64,000 nucleotides of DNA from Trifolium pratense (Eukaryota; Streptophyta; Magnoliopsida; Fabales; Fabaceae): contig NC_060061.1 in assembly GCF_020283565.1 (NCBI RefSeq), forward strand, positions 38,043,362-38,107,361, in the 5' to 3' direction. The translations under genes and the position numbers were made by a program. This document shows positions 35,601 through 44,223 of the stretch, piece by piece. The notes under the pieces were generated by a model that saw only the letters and a program-made list of their open reading frames with translations, searched no databases and was not told the origin of the DNA. Positions within the stretch are counted from its first letter, which is position 1, and each line of letters starts with the position of its first letter.

Positions 35601-37143
35601 GCTTGCCATCCATGCTCCGTAATTTATTTTATCATTATTTGCCTTTAATTATTTTGCTCAAGTTCTTGCAACATGGACTCAAGTTTTATCTTTTATTATA
35701 TTCTTCACCACTTAACTATTTTCATGGCACAGGATGATTACCAGCTTGTTAAGGACTGTATCTCTGGCTATATTTATGATTCCAGTCCAGTTGATTTTAC
35801 GAGTGATATGGGGGTTCGATTTATTCTTCACCCATCTGTTTTAAAAGTCTCCCATCCTCCAAGATTTGCTTCATGGATTGCCAATGGCATAGCATCTGGT
35901 CTTGATTCCCTTTTCCTCAACAGATTTGAATCACAACGTGCAGAGTATTGGCGAACACTTTACTCCACCACTGTAAGAAGCTAAGAATACACGAGTACAT
36001 GATATATAATCAACATATTACCTCCATTTTTTCTTAGGTATCTTGAGATATTTGCTTATTAGGTATATTTTTCGGTTGCAGAGTATGCAGGTTCCATATC
36101 TTATATTTTGTTCAGAAAATGATGATCTTGCTCCGTTTGAAGTTATTTCAAATTTTTCCCATCGACTAAAAGACCTTGGCGGAGATGTCAAACTTGTAAA
36201 GTGGAGTTCCACTCCTCATGTAGGTCAGTATCTTGACTAAATTATGAATAACAACACAGCCACAGGGATAACATGCTTTTTTCAACACCTTATAATTAGG
36301 TGAAATTCAGTTGGATCCCTCAAATAGGAGTGAGAGTGAGCCCACATAATTTAGTGGCACCAACACAAGTTTCACCCAAATAAATACATTTTAAAAAGTG
36401 TGGAATGTTGGCATTTCTCTTGCACGTGAACATTTGGAAGAGACATGCAACTTGCTGATCTTTTCCTTTCCCCGGTGCCCGTCTTTCATACATTCTAACG
36501 AAACAATATTCATTTATGTACATTCCAACTGAAGTTAGCATTTTACATTTCCTCTGAAGTCTGCAACGTGCAAATTTTAAGAACAAAATTTAATTTTTAT
36601 TGTATGCATCTACAAATAAAAAACAAATGTATCAAATTCCACTTGACAATGTCAGGTCATTTTCGTCATCATCCGGATGAATATGAAGCTGCTATCACTG
36701 AGATCCTTGGCAAGGCAGTTGCAATTTACCGCCACAAAAACAGAATAATCGTAGAAGAGGAGAAACTGGGCATAGATGGAACAAGAGATGAGATCACAAA
36801 TCGGTTCTCTGAACTGAGGAAAGCAGCCACAACATCAACTAGCTTCCAGGGTTTCGCTGTTGCTCCGAGTGAGAATTTGTCTCCTAGTTCGATGGAGTAT
36901 TACGACGGTAAAGATGTTGGCTCCGTAACAGATGAACGAAAAGGAAGATTTATTCATCTCCCAAGCCGTCCAAGCATCAATGCTAACGGTGTTCTTGGCC
37001 AAATATTATTTGATGTTTGTGTTCCCAAGACAGTAGAGGATTGGGATGTTCGGTCAAATCCAAAAAATGCAGGACTATTATCTGGTACAAGGAGGCATGC
37101 TCCTTTCAATCCTATAAAATGCATCCGGCGCTCAAGATTGTAA
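32609..37143 (+). CDS. DUF829/TMEM53-like alpha/beta hydrolase
   Basis: Seven exons in frame: 32609-32793, 34555-34612, 35214-35294, 35420-35452, 35733-35972, 36082-36223 and 36656-37143; 408 residues. The ATG at 32609 opens [15 protein letters not shown]. The fold is that of TMEM53-like proteins, whose molecular activity is unclear: [21 protein letters not shown], nucleophile motif ASFSGG (Ser96), [31 protein letters not shown] (Asp213/214) and [12 protein letters not shown] (His245/248). These give a plausible Ser-Asp-His triad. No transmembrane helix is obvious, and the last exon adds a basic, low-complexity tail ending CIRRSRL. Intron 1 (1.76 kb) carries a U6 pseudogene and a solo LTR. 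Confidence 0.92.
32959..33044 (+). pseudogene. U6 snRNA pseudogene in intron 1 of DUF829 gene
   Basis: Starts GTCCCTTCGGGGACATC and runs through ATAAAATTGGAACGATACAG, AGATTAGCATGGCCC and AGGATGACACGCACAAATCG, the conserved body of U6 spliceosomal RNA, with a few substitutions (for example in the ACAGAGA box, here ACAGATA). It stops at CGAG, losing the 3' terminal part. No upstream sequence element or TATA box is seen at the distances used by plant U6 promoters. A retrocopied, non-functional U6 is most likely. Confidence 0.85.
33676..33865. mobile_element. Short solo LTR / TRIM-like element
   Basis: 190 bp beginning TGTTGGGTATC and ending CCCCAACA (complementary TGTTGGG ends), flanked by perfect CAAAG at 33671-33675 and 33866-33870. 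TG...CA ends and a 5-bp duplication define an LTR. The small size suits a TRIM family. It lies in intron 1 of the DUF829 gene. Confidence 0.8.
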
Positions 37144-38161
37144 CATTGTCGAATGTTGACGCACAAGTTTCAGGTGGATTTGAAGGTCCATGTTTGCTTA
37201 AAAAAACTAAGAGAGATCTTATAGGCCTAGAGATGTAGTAGCACCTGAAATAAGAGGCAGAAGTACTTGTAAATTCCCCTCTCAGCTGTCTTTTTAATTA
37301 CCGAGTAATGTGATTGAGAAGCTGGCTTTTTCCTGCGTGAATTGTATAGTTACTTCAATGGAGATAAAATATATATTTTATGTTTTGACTGAAATCACTG
37401 AGACAAGAATAATGTGGAGTTGTAAATGTAATATCCTTCAAATTAAGTTGACAAGCCTTGTTCACTTAGTAGTCTTAACTTTTGCTTTAGTCCTATGTAT
37501 GATGAGAGATTATTGAAAAATGTGATTTAATTCTTTTTTTGTTAGAAATCTTTTCTATAATTCTATTTGTTGCTAACACATTTTCACCCGAAAGCCAATA
37601 AATTGCATTCAACCATATTGACCTGATAGCAGATTCTCGATCATCTCCAACTCATTCTCTCCTGTTGTCCGTTCTATCATCATTTCTCAATCAAAACTGT
37701 AAAGGCTCATACAAAGACTCAAAAGAGACAATACTTTGTCAACCAGCGCAATTCTCAATCTAACAATGCGGTTTTTACAAAAGAATTAAATCGTGAGAGT
37801 TCATACATGCAAAGATCCAAAACGGACACGTCCAAATGACAGATCACCTCAAACACGATATATTTGGCGACTGTCATAAAAGTTCTACCAGAAACCAAGG
37901 ACAATATGCCAGTTTGTTGCCTAAACTGTACTCCAAACTAACTAAAACCTAAGTTAGATAGGAAAAAAACAAAACTAAAAATCTAAGAATCTACAAACAC
38001 CATTATTAACAATGCCAACAATTGAGCTACCAATACCAAAAAAGAAGTTAGGTGTAATGGTAACTCTAACGACATAAGCTAGCACTAGTATTTATATTTA
38101 GCTTGTTTGAACTTTGAAGAAGACAAGCAAATAAAAACAATTGAAGAAGAATAAGAGAATT
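37144..38161. other. Gene-free stretch; original promoter side of the FLDH copy
   Basis: 3' region of the DUF829 gene, then AT-rich DNA up to the Tat element. The last ~80 bp (GTATTTATATTTAG near 38090, then AATTGAAGAAGAATAAGAGAAT) resembles the sequence just upstream of the FLDH-like gene at 59436. It is taken as the severed promoter and leader of the copy now at 57959. Confidence 0.5.
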
Positions 38162-38561
38162 TGTTTTGGACCGAGCATCAAGCTCGAGCCTAAGAGGGTG
38201 TCGAACACATACGATCCGAGCAATCCTCCAACGGTCTGATACTCTTACGTATCGTAACGGCCGTAAACCGGAATGATGGGCATTTACTGCACATCAAGGC
38301 CTCCAAGCCGTTTTCCGGCAGCCACTTGATGGCCATTAATGCCATCAAGGGCCTTGGCCCAGCGCTGGGGGCTATATATATGTGTCTCCACTTCATTCAC
38401 AAAGACGCATTATTTTAGCCAAGAAAACCTTTACACACAAACTGACTTGAGCGTCGGAGTGCCTGCAGGTACACAACCCCCCTCCGCTTCAACAGGGGTC
38501 TCAACGCTCTCAACCACCGTAAACGCCGGCGGAGTCGCAACTCTTCTGGTCTACACGATCA
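38162..38561 (+). repeat. 5' LTR of Tat element
   Basis: 400 bp from TGTTTTGGACCGAG to CTACACGATCA. A TATA-like CTATATATATG sits near 38371-38381. Compared with the 3' LTR it has one extra G in GGGGG and about five substitutions. Confidence 0.92.
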
Positions 38562-38562
38562 G

Positions 38563-38580
38563 TGGCGCCGTCTGTGGGGA
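38563..38580 (+). promoter_or_regulatory. Primer-binding site of Tat element
   Basis: TGGCGCCGTCTGTGGGGA directly follows the 5' LTR (one-base gap). TGG is the complement of a tRNA CCA end. I recall this PBS from Tat-type elements, where tRNA-Arg is usually named as the primer. I could not verify the tRNA here. Confidence 0.75.
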
Positions 38581-38646
38581 CCATAGTTTCCCAGTTTATC
38601 CAAACCAAAAACTAAAAACTTCCTTCAAGCAACCACTTTGCGATCA

Positions 38647-41600
38647 ATGGCTGGCGGAAACAACCACCAAATCCCGGAGCACGTGGCGGAGAACAACGGA
38701 ACACCAATGGACTACGCGCCGTACCACCCGCAGGACGGCCAGTTCGTCTCCGTAACGGAAGATGGCCAGGCAGGGCAAGACATGCATGATGAGCCCTACA
38801 ATCCAGAAGAACCGCAGATCCCTGTGGCTACCCCGCCACAGGCGACTCCGGCAATGGCTATTCCCCCGGGTGCTGCCGTGCAGGACATCATGGCTGCGCT
38901 GGTCAATGCAATCAATCGCCAGTCGGACCTCATCCTGCAGCAAAACCAAAGATTCGAGCAGCAGAACCAAAGGCTCGAATCCCAAAGCCGTCGAATCGAC
39001 GCAATCGCTGAATCGAGGGTGACGGTGCAAGCCCGCCGAGCTCACCGTTCACCCACACCTGTGAGGAGCAGAACCTTCTCCAGGTCACGCTCACCACCTC
39101 GCAGAAGAACCGAGAGGAGGATGAGTCCGAGGAGAAACGAGGACATATCTCGAAACTCCACCCCACCGAGGAGGCACTCCCCGAGAAGGGATAATCCTCC
39201 TCGCCACCAAAGGCACCGATCCCCGGAAGAAAGGGACAGCCACCAAGGCCCCCTCTCCCGAAGGATCCGGGAACTCCCTCTACCGGTCGGTCTCGAGAAA
39301 CCACCGGCAATGGATACCTACGATGGCTCGACAGATCCAGACGAGCACATCGAGAATCTGGAGGCTCTCCTCGAGTACAGAAATGTACGAGGCTCTATCA
39401 AGTGTAAGCTCTTTCCCACGACTCTGAGGAAAGGCGCTATGGCTTGGTATAAGAGCTTGGCACCAGGATTCGTAGATTCCTGGTCGGACCTATGTGCCCG
39501 CTTCCGGGCCCACTTCACGTCTTTGAAGCGCCATCCAAAAACGGAAGCGACCCTCGAAGCCATTATTCAAGGCGAAACGGAGCCCCTCAGGTCTTATCTG
39601 GAGCGCTTCAACAAAGCAGCTGTCGAGGTGAAGGTCGAGGAAAGTATGAAGCTATACCTACTCGACAGGGGACTCCATCAGGACAGCGACTTTGCCAAAG
39701 CTGTCGGAATCGAAGAGCCGAAGACGTTGGATGCTTTCTTCGAAAAGGCAAAGAAGTATATCGCCTACGAGGAAAAACAGAAGGCCATAGATTTAAGAAG
39801 GCCTAAAAGTCAGGAAAAACCCAGGAACCACGAGAAAGATGAAGCTGGAACCTCGCGAAGAGGCAACGAAAAAGGAAGAGAGGATAGGATCAAGGAGTCC
39901 AAACCTCCACGTGGAAAGTTCACAACTTACACTCCACTGAATGCGTCAAGAGATCGCATTTTTGCTGAAGTCTCCGCTGCGGACTTCAAGAAGGCTGGGA
40001 TCCACTTCCCAAGACAGCAGCCCATGAAGGCAAATACTGATAGGACGAAATTTTGTCGCTATCATAAAAGTCATGGACACGTCACTGAGGACTGTGTCCA
40101 TCTAAACAATGCCATCGAGATTCTGATACAGAAGGGCTATGCCCGAAGATACGTTCAGAACGGCGAACAAGTACAACAACAACAACAACAACAACAGCGG
40201 GAGCCTCAAGAGGTCGCAATGGCCATTGATGTCCCCGAGCAAGAAAACAACAGAGGCATCGTCCCTCAGGCCCTTGCCATCTCGGCACCAGAGATCCCAC
40301 TCCCATCCCCAGGGTCGGATGAGGGAGCGCTCATGAGGCATTTCAACGCCCACCTGAATGGCTCATGGGAGAATTTCCCCAAAGCACTGGTGATAACAGG
40401 GGGAGGGCTCAACAAAGTCACCCTCGGCTCGGTGAAAAGAAAATTCGAGGAGCTGGAGAGTATTTGCTCAGTGACACCCATCACCGTCTCCAAACCCGAG
40501 GAAGGCTCCGACCCGCTGGCCTTCTACAAATCAGAAGTTCCTGGGGGCTCACCAAACTACCAAATACCACTGCTGGTGAGAGCTCGTATGGCGAACTTCG
40601 ACGTCCACCGCATCCTCGTAGATCAGGGGAGCTCGTGCGACGTGATGTATTCAGGGCTCTTCAAAACACTACAGCTGTCGGAGAAGAACTTGATTCCTTA
40701 TGTAGGACCTGACCTTCAAGGGTTCAACGGGTCGACTACCAAACCCTGGGGATATGTGGACCTCATCGTCACCTTTGGCGAGGAAAGGGCAATGAAATCC
40801 GTGAGGACACAATTCATGGTCGTCGACTGTCCCTCGCTGTACAACTGCATCATCGGCAGGACTACCTTAGCCGAGCTGTACGCTGTGTCGTCAACCGTTC
40901 ATCTGAAGCTGAAATACTACACACCGGATGATCAGGTCGCTACCATCAACGGCGACATAGCTGCTGCGAGGAGATGCTTTGAGGCCGCGGCAAAAAATCT
41001 GAGCACCGTGGTGACCCCTAAGAAATCTGAACAAAAGAAAAATCCGGGGGTAAACACTACTGGAGGTTCCGTCGACATCGATGCTCGTCTCACAAAAAAG
41101 GAGCATCAGGAAGAGAAGCAGAAAGACCTCCCCGTTGCTGAAAAGAAAATCTACCGCCCAATTCCGGACGGAGATTTCGAACTGGTACCCCTAGGCGAAG
41201 ACCCCCTCAAAGGGATCAAGATTGGAACTGGGCTCCCCGACTTGGTCAAAAAGCAACTGACCGCTTGCCTAAAGGACAACGCTGAACTGTTCGCCTGGAG
41301 AGCTGCAGAGATGCCCGGAATCGACCCTGAGGTCGCTTGTCATCAATTGACTTTAGATCCTAGGGCTAGTGCCGTTGTTCAGCGGCGTAGGAAGCAGTCT
41401 CCCAAGAAAGCGGAGGCTGCTGAAAAAGCTGTAAAAGACCTCCTCGAGGCAAATTTCATTTCGGAGGCCAGGTACACCACCTGGCTATCCAATGTTGTAC
41501 TTGTTAAGAAATCGAATGGAAAATGGCGCATGTGTGTTGATTATACCGATCTTAATAGGGCTTGCCCTAAAGACGCTTACCCTTTACCTAACATAGACAA

Positions 41601-44097
41601 ATTAGTAGATAATTCTTCAGGATTTAAATTACTATCGTTTATGGACGCGTACTCGGGTTATAATCAAATAAAAATGGCTGAAATCGATAAAAAGAAAACA
41701 GCGTTTATGACCGAATCCGGTAATTATTATTATAACGTAATGCCGTTCGGGCTTAAAAATGCGGGCGCCACATACCAAAGGATGATGAACAAAGTCTTCA
41801 ATAATGAAATCGGTGACATGCTCGAAGTCTACATGGATGATATGATCGTCAAATCCGAAGAGGAAGTCGATCATACAGCCCATCTGAAAAGAGTGTTCGA
41901 CCAAGCGAGAAAGTATAATATGAGATTTAATCCTGAAAAATGCACGTTCGGCGTAAAAGCTGGGAAATTCCTCGGATTCTACTTAACCGAAAGAGGAATC
42001 GAAGTTAACCCCGATAAATGCAGAGCATTTTTCGAATTTCCTACACCGGACTCGAAGAAATCAATCCAATCACTAAATGGGATGCTCACAGCCTTATCTC
42101 GTTTTGTCGCTAAATCCGCTCAACACGCGCTACCCTTATTCAAATTACTTCGAAAAGAATCAGCATTCGAATGGACGAAGGAATGTGAGGACGCGCTACA
42201 ACACTTGAAACGAGCATTATCCGAACGCCCGGTCCTAACGCGACCTAACGAAGGGGAAACCCTATACCTCTACCTCGCCGTAGCATCAGAGGCCATCAGC
42301 GCCGTTCTCATAAGAGAAACCGAGCAAGGGCAAAAACCCGTCTATTTTGTGAGCAAGGCTCTGCAAGGGCCAGAACTCCGGTACTTACAGATTGAAAAAA
42401 CGGCCTTAGCAGTAGTCATGGCCGCAAGGAAGCTAAGACACTATTTCTTAGCTCACTCCATCGTTGTTCGAACCGACCAACCGATTAAGCAACTCCTTGT
42501 GAGGCCGGATATGACAGGACGAATGCTAAAATGGTCGCTCGAGTTGTCCGAATTTGAAATCTTTTTCGAAAGCAGAAAAGCTTTAAAGGCCCAAGTGCTA
42601 GCAGACTTCATTGCCGAGATGACCACACCATCTACCCCGGATAAAAACAAATGGACCATCTTCATGGACGGATCCTCGAATCCGCAAGGGAGTGGCGCAG
42701 GTATAATACTCGAAAACGGTGAAGGAGTGCTCATAGAAGTTTCACTCGAACTCGCCTTTCCAACCACAAACAACCAAGCCGAGTACGAAGCCTTCTTGGC
42801 AGGGTTAAGGTCGGCTCAGGATATGGAAGCCGAGGAAATCAAGATATTCACGGATTCACAACTCGTCGCATCACAAATAGCCGGAGAATACCAAACAAAA
42901 GACGAGCGACTCACGAAATACTTAAACTTGATCAAAGAAAAATTAACTAAATTCAAACAAACCGAAGTCAAACATGTTCCACGCGAGCATAATGCAAGAG
43001 CAGATATCCTGTCAAAGCTCGCAAGCACCAAGAAAAAGAAGGGCGGAAATCAATCGCTTATTCAGGAAACGCTATCCAAACTGAGCATAGTGAAACCCAC
43101 CGAGGTATTCCTGATATGCGAAATCGACGCCAACAGTTGGATGACACCTGTGCTCGAATTTTTGAGCATGGGAAACCTCCCGATTGACAGAAAAGAGGCA
43201 GCTAAGGTCAAAAGAAGAGCCTGCGCATACGTAATCCTAAATGGGAAAATGTATCGCCGAGGATTTTCCATCCCTCTGCTGAGATGCGTCGAGGAAAGTG
43301 AGGTAAACTCGATCCTCAGCGAAATCCACGAAGGAATAAACGGTCAGCACATCGGTGGACGCTCCTTGGCCGGAAAGGCTTTGCGAGCAGGATTCTACTG
43401 GCCTACCATGCAGGCAGACGCAAAAGAGCATGTCAAAAAATGCGACAAATGCCAAATCCACGGGGATATGCACTTGGCTCCTCCGAACGAGCTAAAGACG
43501 CTCTCGTCCCCGTGGCCGTTTTCTTGGTGGGGGATGGATCTCCTAGGACCGTTTCCAACGGCAGCAGGACAAAATAAATACCTAATAGTAGCTGTCGACT
43601 ACTTCACAAAATGGATCGAAGCTGAACCTCTCGCCAACATCACAACATTCAATGTGTTGCGATTCTTCAAACGCAATATACTTGCGAGGTTTGGGATCCC
43701 TCAAGTTGTCGTTACAGATAACGGGACTCAATTCACGGACAAGAAAGTGCGAGAGTTTATGGCAAAGATAGGCACAACCCAACACTTCACCTCTGTCGAA
43801 CACCCTCAAACGAACGGCCAAGCCGAAGCTGCGAACAGGGTTATATTACGAGGACTCAAAAGAAGATTGGATGAAGCAAAGGGAAAATGGACAGAAGAAC
43901 TACACAGCGTACTCTGGTCCTACCAAACCACTCCACATTCTACGACGGGAGAAACACCTTTCCGATTGACGTACGGAACAGAGGCCGTAATTCCAGTAGA
44001 AACCGGAGCATCCTCCTTCCGAACGGAAGTACCCCTCGAAGGAGAGGATAACTATGAAATGTTCAGAGAGGAGCTCGACCTTTTGGAAGAACTCTGA
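38647..44097 (+). CDS. Tat gag-pol polyprotein, interrupted by a stop codon
   Basis: From ATG at 38647, 1,816 residues before TGA at 44095-44097. Order: an Arg/Ser-rich segment (about 132-198), Gag core (about 245-330, AMAWYKSLAPG), a CCHC-like motif CRYHKSHGHVTEDC (about 470-483), protease ILVDQGSSCDV (Asp659), reverse transcriptase with YMDD (1062-1065), RT-linked RNase H, a second RNase H beginning FMDGSSNPQGSGAG (Asp1341), and integrase. The integrase has a His/Cys zinc site (CDKC near 1599) and D1631, D1691 and E1727, the last two 35 residues apart. A short CAA repeat (near 40171-40197) gives a Gln run. The stop is in frame with about 42 further codons before the nested insertion at 44224. 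The protein is truncated only near its C-terminus. Confidence 0.93.
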   Translation: MAGGNNHQIPEHVAENNGTPMDYAPYHPQDGQFVSVTEDGQAGQDMHDEPYNPEEPQIPVATPPQATPAMAIPPGAAVQDIMAALVNAINRQSDLILQQNQRFEQQNQRLESQSRRIDAIAESRVTVQARRAHRSPTPVRSRTFSRSRSPPRRRTERRMSPRRNEDISRNSTPPRRHSPRRDNPPRHQRHRSPEERDSHQGPLSRRIRELPLPVGLEKPPAMDTYDGSTDPDEHIENLEALLEYRNVRGSIKCKLFPTTLRKGAMAWYKSLAPGFVDSWSDLCARFRAHFTSLKRHPKTEATLEAIIQGETEPLRSYLERFNKAAVEVKVEESMKLYLLDRGLHQDSDFAKAVGIEEPKTLDAFFEKAKKYIAYEEKQKAIDLRRPKSQEKPRNHEKDEAGTSRRGNEKGREDRIKESKPPRGKFTTYTPLNASRDRIFAEVSAADFKKAGIHFPRQQPMKANTDRTKFCRYHKSHGHVTEDCVHLNNAIEILIQKGYARRYVQNGEQVQQQQQQQQREPQEVAMAIDVPEQENNRGIVPQALAISAPEIPLPSPGSDEGALMRHFNAHLNGSWENFPKALVITGGGLNKVTLGSVKRKFEELESICSVTPITVSKPEEGSDPLAFYKSEVPGGSPNYQIPLLVRARMANFDVHRILVDQGSSCDVMYSGLFKTLQLSEKNLIPYVGPDLQGFNGSTTKPWGYVDLIVTFGEERAMKSVRTQFMVVDCPSLYNCIIGRTTLAELYAVSSTVHLKLKYYTPDDQVATINGDIAAARRCFEAAAKNLSTVVTPKKSEQKKNPGVNTTGGSVDIDARLTKKEHQEEKQKDLPVAEKKIYRPIPDGDFELVPLGEDPLKGIKIGTGLPDLVKKQLTACLKDNAELFAWRAAEMPGIDPEVACHQLTLDPRASAVVQRRRKQSPKKAEAAEKAVKDLLEANFISEARYTTWLSNVVLVKKSNGKWRMCVDYTDLNRACPKDAYPLPNIDKLVDNSSGFKLLSFMDAYSGYNQIKMAEIDKKKTAFMTESGNYYYNVMPFGLKNAGATYQRMMNKVFNNEIGDMLEVYMDDMIVKSEEEVDHTAHLKRVFDQARKYNMRFNPEKCTFGVKAGKFLGFYLTERGIEVNPDKCRAFFEFPTPDSKKSIQSLNGMLTALSRFVAKSAQHALPLFKLLRKESAFEWTKECEDALQHLKRALSERPVLTRPNEGETLYLYLAVASEAISAVLIRETEQGQKPVYFVSKALQGPELRYLQIEKTALAVVMAARKLRHYFLAHSIVVRTDQPIKQLLVRPDMTGRMLKWSLELSEFEIFFESRKALKAQVLADFIAEMTTPSTPDKNKWTIFMDGSSNPQGSGAGIILENGEGVLIEVSLELAFPTTNNQAEYEAFLAGLRSAQDMEAEEIKIFTDSQLVASQIAGEYQTKDERLTKYLNLIKEKLTKFKQTEVKHVPREHNARADILSKLASTKKKKGGNQSLIQETLSKLSIVKPTEVFLICEIDANSWMTPVLEFLSMGNLPIDRKEAAKVKRRACAYVILNGKMYRRGFSIPLLRCVEESEVNSILSEIHEGINGQHIGGRSLAGKALRAGFYWPTMQADAKEHVKKCDKCQIHGDMHLAPPNELKTLSSPWPFSWWGMDLLGPFPTAAGQNKYLIVAVDYFTKWIEAEPLANITTFNVLRFFKRNILARFGIPQVVVTDNGTQFTDKKVREFMAKIGTTQHFTSVEHPQTNGQAEAANRVILRGLKRRLDEAKGKWTEELHSVLWSYQTTPHSTTGETPFRLTYGTEAVIPVETGASSFRTEVPLEGEDNYEMFREELDLLEEL

Positions 44098-44223
44098 GAT
44101 GGCGCGGCCCTCCGAGAAGCCACTTTAAAACAAAAAATAGCAAAACGGCATGATAAAAAGGTCATCAAGCGAGAATTCGACGTTGGGACACTAGTACTAC
44201 GACGTAACCAAAAAGACTCCCGC
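44098..44223 (+). pseudogene. Pol C-terminal segment after the stop, left of the nested insert
   Basis: Still open in the gag-pol frame, with typical downstream pol wording (AALREATLKQKIAKRHDKK, FDVGTLVLRR). It ends in CCCGC, the left target duplication of the nested element; the frame resumes at 52753. Confidence 0.85.

Noticed and set aside
36320..36586. 88-codon minus frame in DUF829 intron 6
   Set aside because: Shadow frame with no domain, opposite to a spliced gene.
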